In this document: in pieces, positions 33,737-42,186 of the stretch
How the letters are laid out: each line of letters starts with the position of its first letter
Numbering within the stretch: position 1 is the first letter of the stretch
Assembly (NCBI RefSeq): GCF_021390245.1
Contig: NZ_JAJUXH010000004.1
Location: forward strand, 1 to 64,000
Direction of reading: 5' to 3'
Length of the DNA: 64,000 nucleotides
DNA from: Dyadobacter sp. CY323
GTDB taxonomy: Bacteria; Bacteroidota; Bacteroidia; Cytophagales; Spirosomataceae
Translations under genes and position numbers: made by a program
The notes under the pieces: generated by a model
The model's input: the letters and a program-made list of their open reading frames with translations, nothing else
Databases searched by the model: none
What the model was told of the DNA's origin: nothing

Positions 33737-34786
33737 ATGCAAACGGAACAAAAAATATTCAAATACCCATACGCATACGCGCTCGAAATGGGAGGGGAGT
33801 TGGCCGGTTTTGAACTCTCGTATACTACTTACGGGCAGCGAAATGCAGACGAAAGCAATATTATCTGGATTTGTCACGCGCTCACAGGCAGTTCCAATGC
33901 GGCCGAATGGTGGGATGGACTGGTAGGTGAGGGCAAATATTTTGACCCTGAAAAGCATTTCATCGTTTGTGTGAACGTACTAGGTTCGGCATACGGGTCC
34001 ACCGGCCCATTATCCGTTAATCCCAAAACTCAAAAACCGTATTTCCGGGATTTTCCTGTGGTCACTGTTCGTGATGTGGTGGGTGCAATGGATTTGCTGA
34101 GACAGGAAATGGGGATCAGGAAAATCAAGATCTGCATTGGCGGTTCGCTGGGTGGCCAGCAAGCTCTGGAATGGGCCGTAGAAGTTCCAGATTTATTCGA
34201 TGAACTGGTTTTGATCGCTTCCAATGCATTGCATTCTCCGTGGGGAATTGCATTCAACGAGTCACAAAGGATGGCGCTGGAAGCGGACCCGACATTTAAA
34301 GACGATTATCCCGAGGCGGGAAGTATGGGAATGCGGGCTGCCCGCTCGGTTGCGTTGCTTTCTTACCGTAATTATGATACCTACAATTTCACGCAGGCCA
34401 GGGACAATCCGGACCAGATCGATGATTTCAGGGCTTCGTCTTACCAGAAATATCAGGGAGACAAGTTTGTGAAACGCTTTAATGCGTATTCCTATTGGGT
34501 TTTATCCAAGATCATGGATTCACACAATGTGGGCCGCAACCGGGGAGGTATTGTGCATGCCCTGGGTTTGGTAAAAGCAAAAACATTGGTTTTGGGTATA
34601 AAATCCGATCTGCTTTTTCCATTATCTGAGCAGCAGTTTCTTGCCAGGCACATTCCCGATGCGGTTTTTCAGGAGATCGATTCGCTCTATGGTCACGATG
34701 GATTTTTGATCGAATACAAGCAATTGACACAGGTGATCCGTGCCTGGCAGGAAACAAACGGGCAGCTTCAAATGGCCCGCATCTAG
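33737..34786 (+). CDS. metX: Homoserine O-acetyltransferase
   Basis: A 349-residue alpha/beta-hydrolase transferring acetyl from acetyl-CoA to homoserine, the first committed step of methionine synthesis. Family motifs are ICHALTGSSNAAEWW (oxyanion region), GPLSVNPKTQKPY, the nucleophile elbow GGSLGGQQALEW, and catalytic Asp and His in GIKSDLLFP and GHDGFLIEY. It is the only gene under the SAM-I riboswitch and is convergent with the GDPD gene, 1 nt apart. Confidence 0.95.
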   Translation: MQTEQKIFKYPYAYALEMGGELAGFELSYTTYGQRNADESNIIWICHALTGSSNAAEWWDGLVGEGKYFDPEKHFIVCVNVLGSAYGSTGPLSVNPKTQKPYFRDFPVVTVRDVVGAMDLLRQEMGIRKIKICIGGSLGGQQALEWAVEVPDLFDELVLIASNALHSPWGIAFNESQRMALEADPTFKDDYPEAGSMGMRAARSVALLSYRNYDTYNFTQARDNPDQIDDFRASSYQKYQGDKFVKRFNAYSYWVLSKIMDSHNVGRNRGGIVHALGLVKAKTLVLGIKSDLLFPLSEQQFLARHIPDAVFQEIDSLYGHDGFLIEYKQLTQVIRAWQETNGQLQMARI

Positions 34787-34787
34787 C

Positions 34788-35558
34788 TTACTTCGAAAGG
34801 CTTAGCAGCAATTCGGGTTCATTCGTTGTGATAAAATCGACGTCTTTTTCCAGAAACCATTTAAGCATCGCTTCATCATTCACAGTCCAGACATTGGTCG
34901 TGAGTTTTTTCTTGCGCATTTCGGAAATGTATTCCTCTTTTTTCTTGAATACATTAAAGTGATAATCAATGCCGTCAAGTCCGGCGGCTGCGATCTCGTC
35001 CGGTGTTTTATCTCCATTCAAATACTCCACATGCGCTTTTGGAGCTAGTTGCTTCACTTTTAGGCAGACATCAAAGTCAAATGCGATGTAATCCGTGATC
35101 TTTTCGGCTTTCAATTTTTTTACCATTTCAACACATTTGGTAGCCAAAGCCAGAGATCTTTCTTTTCCCATTGAAGATGTCTTGATCTCTAAAATCAACC
35201 GCGTTTTCTTCTGTTTCAAACCTGCTTTCAGATAAGCTTCCAAGGTTGGTAACGACTCACCGTTTTCCAGTTTGATCTGAGAAAGCTCCTGCGAATTGGT
35301 CTTTTCAATATGGGTACCTTTGATCGAATGATCGTGCAGCACATATAGAACCGAGTCGGCGGACATATGCACGTCAAACTCACTGCCATAGCAACCCAGC
35401 TTGATCGCATGTTCCAGCGCACCGATCGAATTTTCCGTGGCGCCGGTATTTTTCCATGCGCCGCGGTGTGCGATGACTTTATTTTTATTTTGGGACATCC
35501 CGTCAAAAGCGGTGAGACTTAGCAAACCCGACATAATTACAAGCGCAATTCTTTTCAT
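34788..35558 (-). CDS. Glycerophosphodiester phosphodiesterase family protein
   Basis: A 256-residue protein with signal peptide (MKRIALVIMSGLLSLTAFDGMSQ). The GDPD TIM-barrel motifs are clear: IAHRGAW near residue 30, the Glu/Asp metal ligands in GSEFDVHMSADSV and the catalytic His in VLHDHSIKG. It probably hydrolyses glycerophosphodiesters from lipid turnover in the periplasm. It stands alone. Confidence 0.9.
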   Translation of the reverse strand: MKRIALVIMSGLLSLTAFDGMSQNKNKVIAHRGAWKNTGATENSIGALEHAIKLGCYGSEFDVHMSADSVLYVLHDHSIKGTHIEKTNSQELSQIKLENGESLPTLEAYLKAGLKQKKTRLILEIKTSSMGKERSLALATKCVEMVKKLKAEKITDYIAFDFDVCLKVKQLAPKAHVEYLNGDKTPDEIAAAGLDGIDYHFNVFKKKEEYISEMRKKKLTTNVWTVNDEAMLKWFLEKDVDFITTNEPELLLSLSK

Positions 35559-35679
35559 TTCAAATCATTTTACATTTCTAAAAAAAGCTAATTTCTGCGT
35601 TTTTTACCCAAAAAAGCAGATCATGCATATTAAAGCGAAAATTACGGCAACTTTAATTCGTACACGTTAGCCGAATGTT

Positions 35680-35719
35680 AAGTTTAAAATTATACGGGTG
35701 AATGCTTATTAACCCGTAT
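35680..35719 (-). terminator. Candidate terminator of the molybdenum operon
   Basis: An 8-bp perfect stem (ATACGGGT at 35692-35699, ACCCGTAT at 35712-35719) overlaps the last codons of the oxidoreductase gene and is followed on the minus strand by AATTTTAAA. The T-run is weak. Confidence 0.4.
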
Positions 35720-38002
35720 GATGACCAGCTTCGAAGTGGGTGTATTGCTTTTTTTTGCCACACTGTCGATCGGGACAAGTACGTTGGTTTCGGGAAAATA
35801 TGTTGCAGTACAACCTTCGGGGATTGGATATTCGACCACGGTAAATTTGCGGGCTGCCCGCGCCACTCCATTAAAATCATTATGCAGATCGACGACATCA
35901 CCATTTTTCAGGTTTCTTTTTACAATGTCATTTACATTCATCAAAATAACCCGGCGTTCGTTGTAAATGCCGCGGTATCGATCATTTAAGCCATAGATCG
36001 TTGTGTTAAACTGATCGTGGCTCCGGATCGTCATCATCATCAATTCATCGCTTTCCAATTTGGTAACTTCCGGCCAGGCGATATTGAATTGTGCTTTTTT
36101 GGTACGAGTATCAAAATCACCCTCGCGGTTACAATTGGGTAGGTAAAATCCTCCCGGCTGCCTCACGCGCTCGTTATAATCCTGAAAACCAGGGATTGTA
36201 CGCTCGATATCCGCCCGGATAATGTCGTAATCCAACACGTATTCGTCCCATTGAATTTTGCTTCGCCGGCCTAATGTTGCTTTCGCCAATCGGCAGACAA
36301 TCTCCGTTTCGCTTAAAAGATATTCCGAAACCGGTGGCAGCACACCCCGCGACATTTGGACCACGCCCATTGAATTTTCACAGGAAACAAACTGGTTTTC
36401 GCCATTTCGGATGTCCCTATCACTTCGTCCGAGGCAGGGTAATATGAGCGCTTCTTCACCGTGAACCAAATGACTCCGGCTCGGCTTTGTGGAAACATGG
36501 ACGGTCAACTTGCATTTAGTCAGCGCCTCAGCTGTGAATTGGGTATCCGGAGTGGCCGAAAGAAAATTGCCGCCCATTGCAAAAAACACTTTGGCTTTGC
36601 CTTCATGCATCGCTTTGATCGATTCAACGACATCATACCCATGTTTTCGCGGAGGATCAAACTGAAAGTTGTATTGAATGCTGTTCAGGAATTTTTCAGA
36701 AGGTTTTTCGAAAATTCCCATTGTCCGGTCTCCCTGCACATTGCTGTGTCCGCGCACGGGGCAGGTACCCGCGCCCGGCTTTCCGATGCTGCCTTTGAGC
36801 AAAAGCAAATTGGCGACTTCTTTGATGGTATCGACTGCATTTTTGTGCTGCGTCAGTCCCATCGCCCAGCAAACGATGATCCGGCTTTTGCTGGCAAGTA
36901 CATTTGCAGCTTCACTAATTTGCGTTAGAGAAATTCCACAATTTTCAGCCAGTTTCTCAACATTACATTCTTTCAGGTTTTGAATAAAATCGGAATATCC
37001 TTCCGTATTTTTTTGAATAAAATCCTGATCGAAAACAGTTCCGGGATTCCGTTCTTCCTTTTCCAAAAGCAGCTTTTCAATGGCTTGGAGCAATGCCATA
37101 TCCCCATTGATCTTTATTTGCAGGAAAATATCCGTCAGACCGGGTTTAATGCCCAGAACGCCGCCGACAGTTTGCGGGTTATTGAAACCCATTAACCCGG
37201 TTTCAGGCAATGGATTTACAGAAATGATCGTTGCACCATTTGCTTTCGCCTTTTGCAATGCAGTGAGCATTCTCGGATGGTTGGTACCCGGATTTTGACC
37301 CAAAATCATGATCACCTCGGCTTCATAAAAATCGTCGAGTGTAACCGATCCTTTTCCAATTCCAAGCGATTCGCCCAATGCGACGCCGCTGCTTTCGTGA
37401 CACATATTACTGCAATCGGGCAGGTTATTGGTGCCAAATTCACGTACAAAAAGCTGATACAAAAATGCGGCTTCGTTGCTCGTACGGCCGGAAGTGTAAA
37501 AAATGGCTTCATCCGGTGAACGAAGCCGGTTCAGTTCCAGACCAATTTTATCAAATGCCGCATTCCAGGTAATTGGCTGATAATGGGTTCCGCCGGCCGG
37601 TAAAAACATAGGCTGCGCAATGCGTCCTTTTCCGCCAATTTCGTAATCGGAAAGCTTTCCGAGCTCCTGAACGGAATTCTGGGAGAAAAAATCAGCAGTT
37701 AATTTTTTCAATGTGGCTTCTTCGGCGACAGCGCGGGCGCCGTTTTCACAGTATTCTGCAATGCCGGAACGCTCGTCGTCGGGATCGGGCCAGGCGCAGC
37801 TGGGGCAATCAAAACCCCCTTTTTTATTCAGATTAAACAAAGCTTTCATGCCTCGTTTTACTCCCGCTTCTTCAACGATTTTCTGAAAGCTGGAAACAAC
37901 GGCCGGAGCGCCAGCCGCAATTTTCTTGATCTCACCTTGCTTCAATCCAGTGAGTTTTTCGGGATTTTCGGCTCCGGGAACGACGGTTGTTGAGTCAGCC
38001 AT
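35690..38002 (-). CDS. FdhF/YdeP family molybdopterin oxidoreductase
   Basis: A 770-residue cytoplasmic molybdopterin-guanine-dinucleotide enzyme. The N-terminal FDCPSCAWPDPDDE motif contains the Cys pair typical of the YdeP branch. The molybdopterin oxidoreductase core (about residues 100-560; YTSGRTSNEAAFLYQLF, CHESSGVAL, GQNPGTNHPR) precedes a C-terminal molydopterin-binding domain (about 640-760). YdeP-type proteins are formate dehydrogenase-like and of uncertain substrate; the family is linked to acid resistance in E. coli. The gene ends an operon with mobA, fdhD and DUF7009, whose first two members mature this very enzyme class. Confidence 0.9.
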   Translation of the reverse strand: MADSTTVVPGAENPEKLTGLKQGEIKKIAAGAPAVVSSFQKIVEEAGVKRGMKALFNLNKKGGFDCPSCAWPDPDDERSGIAEYCENGARAVAEEATLKKLTADFFSQNSVQELGKLSDYEIGGKGRIAQPMFLPAGGTHYQPITWNAAFDKIGLELNRLRSPDEAIFYTSGRTSNEAAFLYQLFVREFGTNNLPDCSNMCHESSGVALGESLGIGKGSVTLDDFYEAEVIMILGQNPGTNHPRMLTALQKAKANGATIISVNPLPETGLMGFNNPQTVGGVLGIKPGLTDIFLQIKINGDMALLQAIEKLLLEKEERNPGTVFDQDFIQKNTEGYSDFIQNLKECNVEKLAENCGISLTQISEAANVLASKSRIIVCWAMGLTQHKNAVDTIKEVANLLLLKGSIGKPGAGTCPVRGHSNVQGDRTMGIFEKPSEKFLNSIQYNFQFDPPRKHGYDVVESIKAMHEGKAKVFFAMGGNFLSATPDTQFTAEALTKCKLTVHVSTKPSRSHLVHGEEALILPCLGRSDRDIRNGENQFVSCENSMGVVQMSRGVLPPVSEYLLSETEIVCRLAKATLGRRSKIQWDEYVLDYDIIRADIERTIPGFQDYNERVRQPGGFYLPNCNREGDFDTRTKKAQFNIAWPEVTKLESDELMMMTIRSHDQFNTTIYGLNDRYRGIYNERRVILMNVNDIVKRNLKNGDVVDLHNDFNGVARAARKFTVVEYPIPEGCTATYFPETNVLVPIDSVAKKSNTPTSKLVIIRVNKHSPV

Positions 38003-38004
38003 TT

Positions 38005-38373
38005 TTAGCAGGTTTTATTCGGATTTTCATAGTTGTCAGACTGATCCTCCGACACATTGTCCAGGCATTTAAAATCCTTTTCAATCAGCAGATATAATGA
38101 ATCGAACTCATTGAGAGGCATTTGATTATCAAACCCTACTACGTTATTATCGGCCCAGTCGACCGCAAAAGTTGCCGGTACCGATAATGTGATCGAGCCA
38201 TTCAGATAGGAAGCTGAAAGTGATGCTACTTCCGGATCCGATTTCACGATATAGGTAAATGAAGTCGGGCCGAATGAAGTCTGCTCTTTCAGATATCCTT
38301 CCTTTGCCAGCTTTTCCACTTCTGTACGGGATAGCCGGTACCTCACCGAATTGCCTTGAATGCGTATTTTCAT
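38005..38373 (-). CDS. DUF7009 family protein
   Basis: A 122-residue soluble protein (MKIRIQGNSVRYRLSRTEVE) with an N-terminal beta strand, a winged-helix-like segment (EVEKLAKEGYLKEQTSFG) and a beta-rich C-terminal half, ending in a Cys. The family is small and Bacteroidota-centred, often next to molybdenum genes, and has no known function. Here it overlaps fdhD by 4 nt and lies 2 nt before the oxidoreductase, so translational coupling and a role with that enzyme are likely (inference). Confidence 0.75.
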   Translation of the reverse strand: MKIRIQGNSVRYRLSRTEVEKLAKEGYLKEQTSFGPTSFTYIVKSDPEVASLSASYLNGSITLSVPATFAVDWADNNVVGFDNQMPLNEFDSLYLLIEKDFKCLDNVSEDQSDNYENPNKTC

Positions 38374-39209
38374 ATTCCTTCTATTCTGTCAAAACCGGTG
38401 TAAACATTGAACCGGTCATTTTTTAAAAAACCAATAAGCGTAATGCCGCTTTCCTCAGCCAGTTCCACGGCAAGACTGGATGGTGCACCAATCGCAGCAA
38501 CGATTTGAATTCCCGCCATGGATGCTTTTTGTATCAACTCAAAACTGGCCCGGCCACTGAGTAAGAGTATGTGAGAAGATAATGGTAAGATGTTGTCCAT
38601 GAACATATTACCGATCAGTTTATCAAGTGCATTATGACGTCCCACATCTTCGCGGAGTGTAATCAGATTTCCTTTTAAATCAAAAAGCGCGGAGGCGTGC
38701 AAGCCGCCGGTATTCTCAAAAACCAGCTGAGATTCCGAGATTTTGTCTTTCAATGTCAGTAAAGTTTCCTTATCAACTCGAACTGTATTTTGATTTTCCG
38801 CAAAAACCGAAACCGTCTTGATCGCATCGATACTTGCTTTTCCACAAACGCCGCAGCTGGATGTCGTATAAAAATTACGTTCGAGCGTATTCAGGCCCGG
38901 GCTGAAATTGTCAGCTAATGTTACCAGAACGGAGTTTTCTTTTAAAACGGATACTTGAATACTCTCCACCTGATCCGCATTGCGGATGATGCCCTCCGTG
39001 AACAAAAAACCGGCCGCCAGTTCCTCATCATTACCAGGTGTGCGCATGGTTACCGAAATGCTTTTCTCCCGAAATTTTCCGGCTTCCAGGTATTTCAGCC
39101 GGATTTCGAGCGGTTCTTCTACCGCCAGGTTGTCTTCCAGATCAATCGTTTCCAGAGTACCGACGCGTCTGATCTTTTTTTGAAATACCGCATTAATTTC
39201 CATTCTCAT
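38370..39209 (-). CDS. fdhD: Formate dehydrogenase accessory sulfurtransferase FdhD
   Basis: About 279 residues. FdhD passes sulfur to the molybdenum cofactor, a step needed for active FdhF-type enzymes. The redox Cys pair appears as SSCGVCGKAS (about residue 122), with GFLFTEGIIR, REDVGRHNALDKLIG and LLSGRASFELIQKA as family motifs. Several ATGs lie close together at the start; 39209 and 39203 are both plausible and overlap the end of mobA. It is coupled to DUF7009 downstream by a 4-nt overlap. Confidence 0.93.
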   Translation of the reverse strand: MRMEINAVFQKKIRRVGTLETIDLEDNLAVEEPLEIRLKYLEAGKFREKSISVTMRTPGNDEELAAGFLFTEGIIRNADQVESIQVSVLKENSVLVTLADNFSPGLNTLERNFYTTSSCGVCGKASIDAIKTVSVFAENQNTVRVDKETLLTLKDKISESQLVFENTGGLHASALFDLKGNLITLREDVGRHNALDKLIGNMFMDNILPLSSHILLLSGRASFELIQKASMAGIQIVAAIGAPSSLAVELAEESGITLIGFLKNDRFNVYTGFDRIEGI

Positions 39210-39798
39210 GATCATTTTGCCTGGCAAGCAGGTCGCGAACTTTTTTGAAATCCTCCGGCGTGTCTATGCTTGTCACAACGTTTTTCGATTCAGGCCGATA
39301 CTTTTCTGCACCGACTTTTTGTAAAAAATATTGAAGAGCATAGTCGCCATTCTCATAATTAATACGGAGTATAGGAGCACAATCACTTGAATACCAGGCA
39401 AGCAACGGTTCGTATTTATCCGCCTCATTATAGAAAGCAGCAGCCAGCGTATCTCTTTTAATGGAATGCAAAAAAAATGTCAATTCCCGAATTGTTAAAA
39501 AAGGATAATCACATCCCGCGACGAGCAGATCGTGGCCAGGATATGTTTGAAAAGCACTCAGGATAGCTGCAATAGGCCCATTGCCTGAAAATTGAGGTAG
39601 ATCGACGACTCTTTCGTAGTTACCAGATATAGTTCCGGCTTGCCCGGCATTGCAGGAAATGACCACTTTTTCACATAACGGCACTAATGTGTGATGAACA
39701 TGCTCGTATTGCGGTTTTTCGTAGTAAACCAGTTGACTTTTATCGGTTCCCATTCGCAAGCTTTGACCACCACAAACTACGATTCCGTATACTCCCAT
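39193..39798 (-). CDS. mobA: Molybdenum cofactor guanylyltransferase
   Basis: A 201-residue nucleotidyltransferase that adds GMP to molybdopterin. The N-terminal motif GIVVCGGQSLRMGTDKSQL is the MobA signature, VAGCDYPFL is the metal-binding Asp motif. The ATG at 39798 was chosen because the signature starts there; the longer frame from 39900 overlaps the divergent promoter region. First gene of the mobA-fdhD-DUF7009-oxidoreductase operon, overlapping fdhD. Confidence 0.92.
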   Translation of the reverse strand: MGVYGIVVCGGQSLRMGTDKSQLVYYEKPQYEHVHHTLVPLCEKVVISCNAGQAGTISGNYERVVDLPQFSGNGPIAAILSAFQTYPGHDLLVAGCDYPFLTIRELTFFLHSIKRDTLAAAFYNEADKYEPLLAWYSSDCAPILRINYENGDYALQYFLQKVGAEKYRPESKNVVTSIDTPEDFKKVRDLLARQNDHENGN

Positions 39799-39880
39799 TG
39801 TTTTTTGAAAACAAAATTGACTACTGCTTGTTAACCGGCATATTTTCAAACAATCAGTCAAATATGCGTAACTTCCTTTT

Positions 39881-40924
39881 ATGGAACAGGGGGATGTCAA
39901 AATTTTAAAAAAGAAACCGATCTATCCGGTCAGCCCGGAGCTGAGGAAATACTTGCGGGCCTATCAGCGGGATGCGCGACTGCCTGTGGGCTATAACGAG
40001 CTTCTGAATTTCTACGAATCGTTTCCATTGATGGACAAAAACGGCAAGGATACGCTTTGGGAAAGTCCATTGTACCCGCCGCATGAAATGGAAATCCTGC
40101 ATACCGGATTGAAAAAAGTATATGCCATGCTCAAAGCATCAGGTAACCTCCGCATTGTCGAACATAAGTACATCGACCGGATTGATTACTGCAAGTTTGG
40201 AAATTCCAACCCATTCAGGGTCAAAATCGTAAACCGGCTGAATGACATTTACGATTATTTCTATGTCAAAAAAGCGGATGCATCGCGTATTTACGGGCTG
40301 GAACTGGAAGAGATTTTTTCCCCGAATCAGGTCAATTACCTGGTTGATGGCGACACGCTGATCGAGGAACACATTGCCGGGATTCCGGGCGATGAATTTG
40401 CAAAAACGCGTCTTCGCGAACCTGACTACAACCCTATCCGAATTGCGAAGGAATTTGTGAAGTTTAATGAACGCTGCATGATCACGCTTTTAGGCGATAT
40501 GCGGTCCTACAATTTCGTCATGCAGATCACCCCCGATTTTGACGATTTCCAGTTCCGGCTACGTGCTATTGATTTTGACCAGCAATTTTATGAGGGGAAC
40601 GTGAAGGTGTATATGCCCCAGTTTTTCAAGGAAAACAGGCCGTATGTGGAGCTAGCGATGGAATATCTGACGGATAAAACGGTCGTACAGTATCAGCAGG
40701 AAGAACAGTCGTCCATTATGTATCAGGCCAGAAGTGAACGTTATCGTTTGAAAGAACTACGGGACGTTTCGATCAAAGACAAAATCTCAACCATTGACAA
40801 CATTCACGAACTACGCGAGGGACTTTTCAAACATTACGCCGACCCGCATTACCATCATTGCGAAACCATGACGGAGATTATCGAGCTGAATATTAAGAAC
40901 ATTATCAGGCAGGTGATTGCGTGA
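39881..40924 (+). CDS. Uncharacterised protein with a protein-kinase-like pattern
   Basis: A 347-residue soluble protein, not matched to a named family by eye. Its middle and C-terminal parts show a kinase-like layout: Lys130/131 in a strand (YFYVKK), Glu residues at 141-144 (GLELEEI), a hinge-like IEEHIAGIPG at 161-170, LLGDMRSYN at 203-211 (D-x4-N, as in the catalytic loop) and AIDFD at 229-233 (as in DFG). The DFD triplet replaces DFG. This suggests a divergent kinase or small-molecule phosphotransferase; it is inference. It is divergent from mobA and its stop overlaps a GTG of the mnmA frame. Confidence 0.6.
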   Translation: MEQGDVKILKKKPIYPVSPELRKYLRAYQRDARLPVGYNELLNFYESFPLMDKNGKDTLWESPLYPPHEMEILHTGLKKVYAMLKASGNLRIVEHKYIDRIDYCKFGNSNPFRVKIVNRLNDIYDYFYVKKADASRIYGLELEEIFSPNQVNYLVDGDTLIEEHIAGIPGDEFAKTRLREPDYNPIRIAKEFVKFNERCMITLLGDMRSYNFVMQITPDFDDFQFRLRAIDFDQQFYEGNVKVYMPQFFKENRPYVELAMEYLTDKTVVQYQQEEQSSIMYQARSERYRLKELRDVSIKDKISTIDNIHELREGLFKHYADPHYHHCETMTEIIELNIKNIIRQVIA

Positions 40925-40942
40925 TTACGCCTCACAAATCCT

Positions 40943-40950
40943 TACCTTTG
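40943..40950 (+). promoter_or_regulatory. -7 promoter element of mnmA
   Basis: TACCTTTG followed by CGG is a perfect TAnnTTTG match about 85 nt before the mnmA ATG. It lies just after the kinase-like gene, so mnmA has its own promoter. Confidence 0.5.
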
Positions 40951-41034
40951 CGGAACCAAGTGGGCAGTGTTGCCTGTTCCCCAAACTTCAACTTTAATCA
41001 ATCGGAAGGCATTCAACCTTCGCAGATTCGCAAA

Positions 41035-42138
41035 ATGAGTAAACACGGACGTATTCTGGTCGCCATGAGTGGCGGCATCGACAGCTCACTCGCAGCTGTT
41101 ATGTTACACGAACAAGGTTATGAGGTCATCGGAATGACGATGAAAACCTGGGATTACGCCAGCAGCGGCGCCAGCAAAAAAGAGACAGGATGCTGTTCGC
41201 TGGATTCCATTAACGACGCCCGCAACATCGCGGTCGAATTAGGCTTTCCCCATTATATATTAGACATACGTGCCGAGTTCGGAGATTACGTGATCGACCA
41301 TTTCACAGGTGAATACCTGGAAGGGCGCACGCCAAATCCATGTGTTTTGTGCAATACCCACATCAAATGGGACGCGCTTTTACGCCGCGCGGACAGGCTG
41401 GATTGTGAACACATTGCGACGGGCCATTATGCTAATATGCAATTCCATAATGGAAGGCATTATGTTTCAAAAGGCATCGATAGCTGGAAAGATCAAAGTT
41501 ATGTGCTTTGGGGAGTCTCGCAGGAAAGTCTGTCACGTACCAAGTTGCCGCTGGGTTATCTGCACAAATCCGAAATCAGGGAAATGGCGCGGGAACGGGG
41601 ATTTATTGACCTGGTGAATAAAGCAGAAAGTTACGAGATATGCTTTGTGCCTGACAACGACTACCGCGGATTTCTGAAAAGGAGAATTCCTGGCCTTGAA
41701 GCCGAGGTGGCAGGCGGAAATTTCGTTTTCGAGGATGGTACCATTGTCGGAAAACACGAAGGTTATCCGTTTTACACGGTTGGTCAACGAAAGGGATTAG
41801 GTATCGCGCTGGGCAAACCGGCGTTCGTGACAGAAATCAGAAAAGATACCAATGAAGTTGTTCTAGGTGATCTGCCGGATCTTTTCCGCGACGGAATGCA
41901 CGTTGGTAAAATCAATCTGCAAAAATATGCATCCATTAAAGGCGCGATGGAAACGGTTACAAAAGTCCGTTACAAACATGATGGGACACCAGCTACGATT
42001 GTACAAACCGAGCCGGATAAAATCGTAGCCCGTTTTCACGATGGCGTCAACGGAATTGCTCCCGGGCAGGCGGCTGTTTTTTATGAGGGGGATGACGTCG
42101 TAGGCGGGGGCTGGATTTTGAAGAGTTTTCGACAATAA
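41035..42138 (+). CDS. mnmA: tRNA 2-thiouridine(34) synthase MnmA
   Basis: A 367-residue enzyme thiolating U34 of Lys, Glu and Gln tRNAs. The PP-loop AMSGGIDSS (residues 10-18) binds ATP; catalytic Cys residues lie in NPCVLCNTHIKWD (near 101) and YEICFVPDNDYRGF (near 200). The tail with NGIAPGQAAVFYEGD is the family barrel domain. The ATG at 41035 matches the start of homologues; the ORF from 40921 adds 38 unrelated residues and its own promoter lies inside that stretch. Confidence 0.95.
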   Translation: MSKHGRILVAMSGGIDSSLAAVMLHEQGYEVIGMTMKTWDYASSGASKKETGCCSLDSINDARNIAVELGFPHYILDIRAEFGDYVIDHFTGEYLEGRTPNPCVLCNTHIKWDALLRRADRLDCEHIATGHYANMQFHNGRHYVSKGIDSWKDQSYVLWGVSQESLSRTKLPLGYLHKSEIREMARERGFIDLVNKAESYEICFVPDNDYRGFLKRRIPGLEAEVAGGNFVFEDGTIVGKHEGYPFYTVGQRKGLGIALGKPAFVTEIRKDTNEVVLGDLPDLFRDGMHVGKINLQKYASIKGAMETVTKVRYKHDGTPATIVQTEPDKIVARFHDGVNGIAPGQAAVFYEGDDVVGGGWILKSFRQ

Positions 42139-42177
42139 AGAAGACTGTCTTGATTGCCAGGACAGTCTTCTTATATC
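42138..42177. terminator. Shared hairpin terminator between mnmA and the propeller lipoprotein gene
   Basis: A perfect 12-bp stem (42138-42149 with 42161-42172, loop 11 nt) starts at the mnmA stop codon and is followed by TTATATCTTC. Convergent genes meet here, so it may act on both strands. Confidence 0.6.
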
Positions 42178-42186
42178 TTCAGCTTA

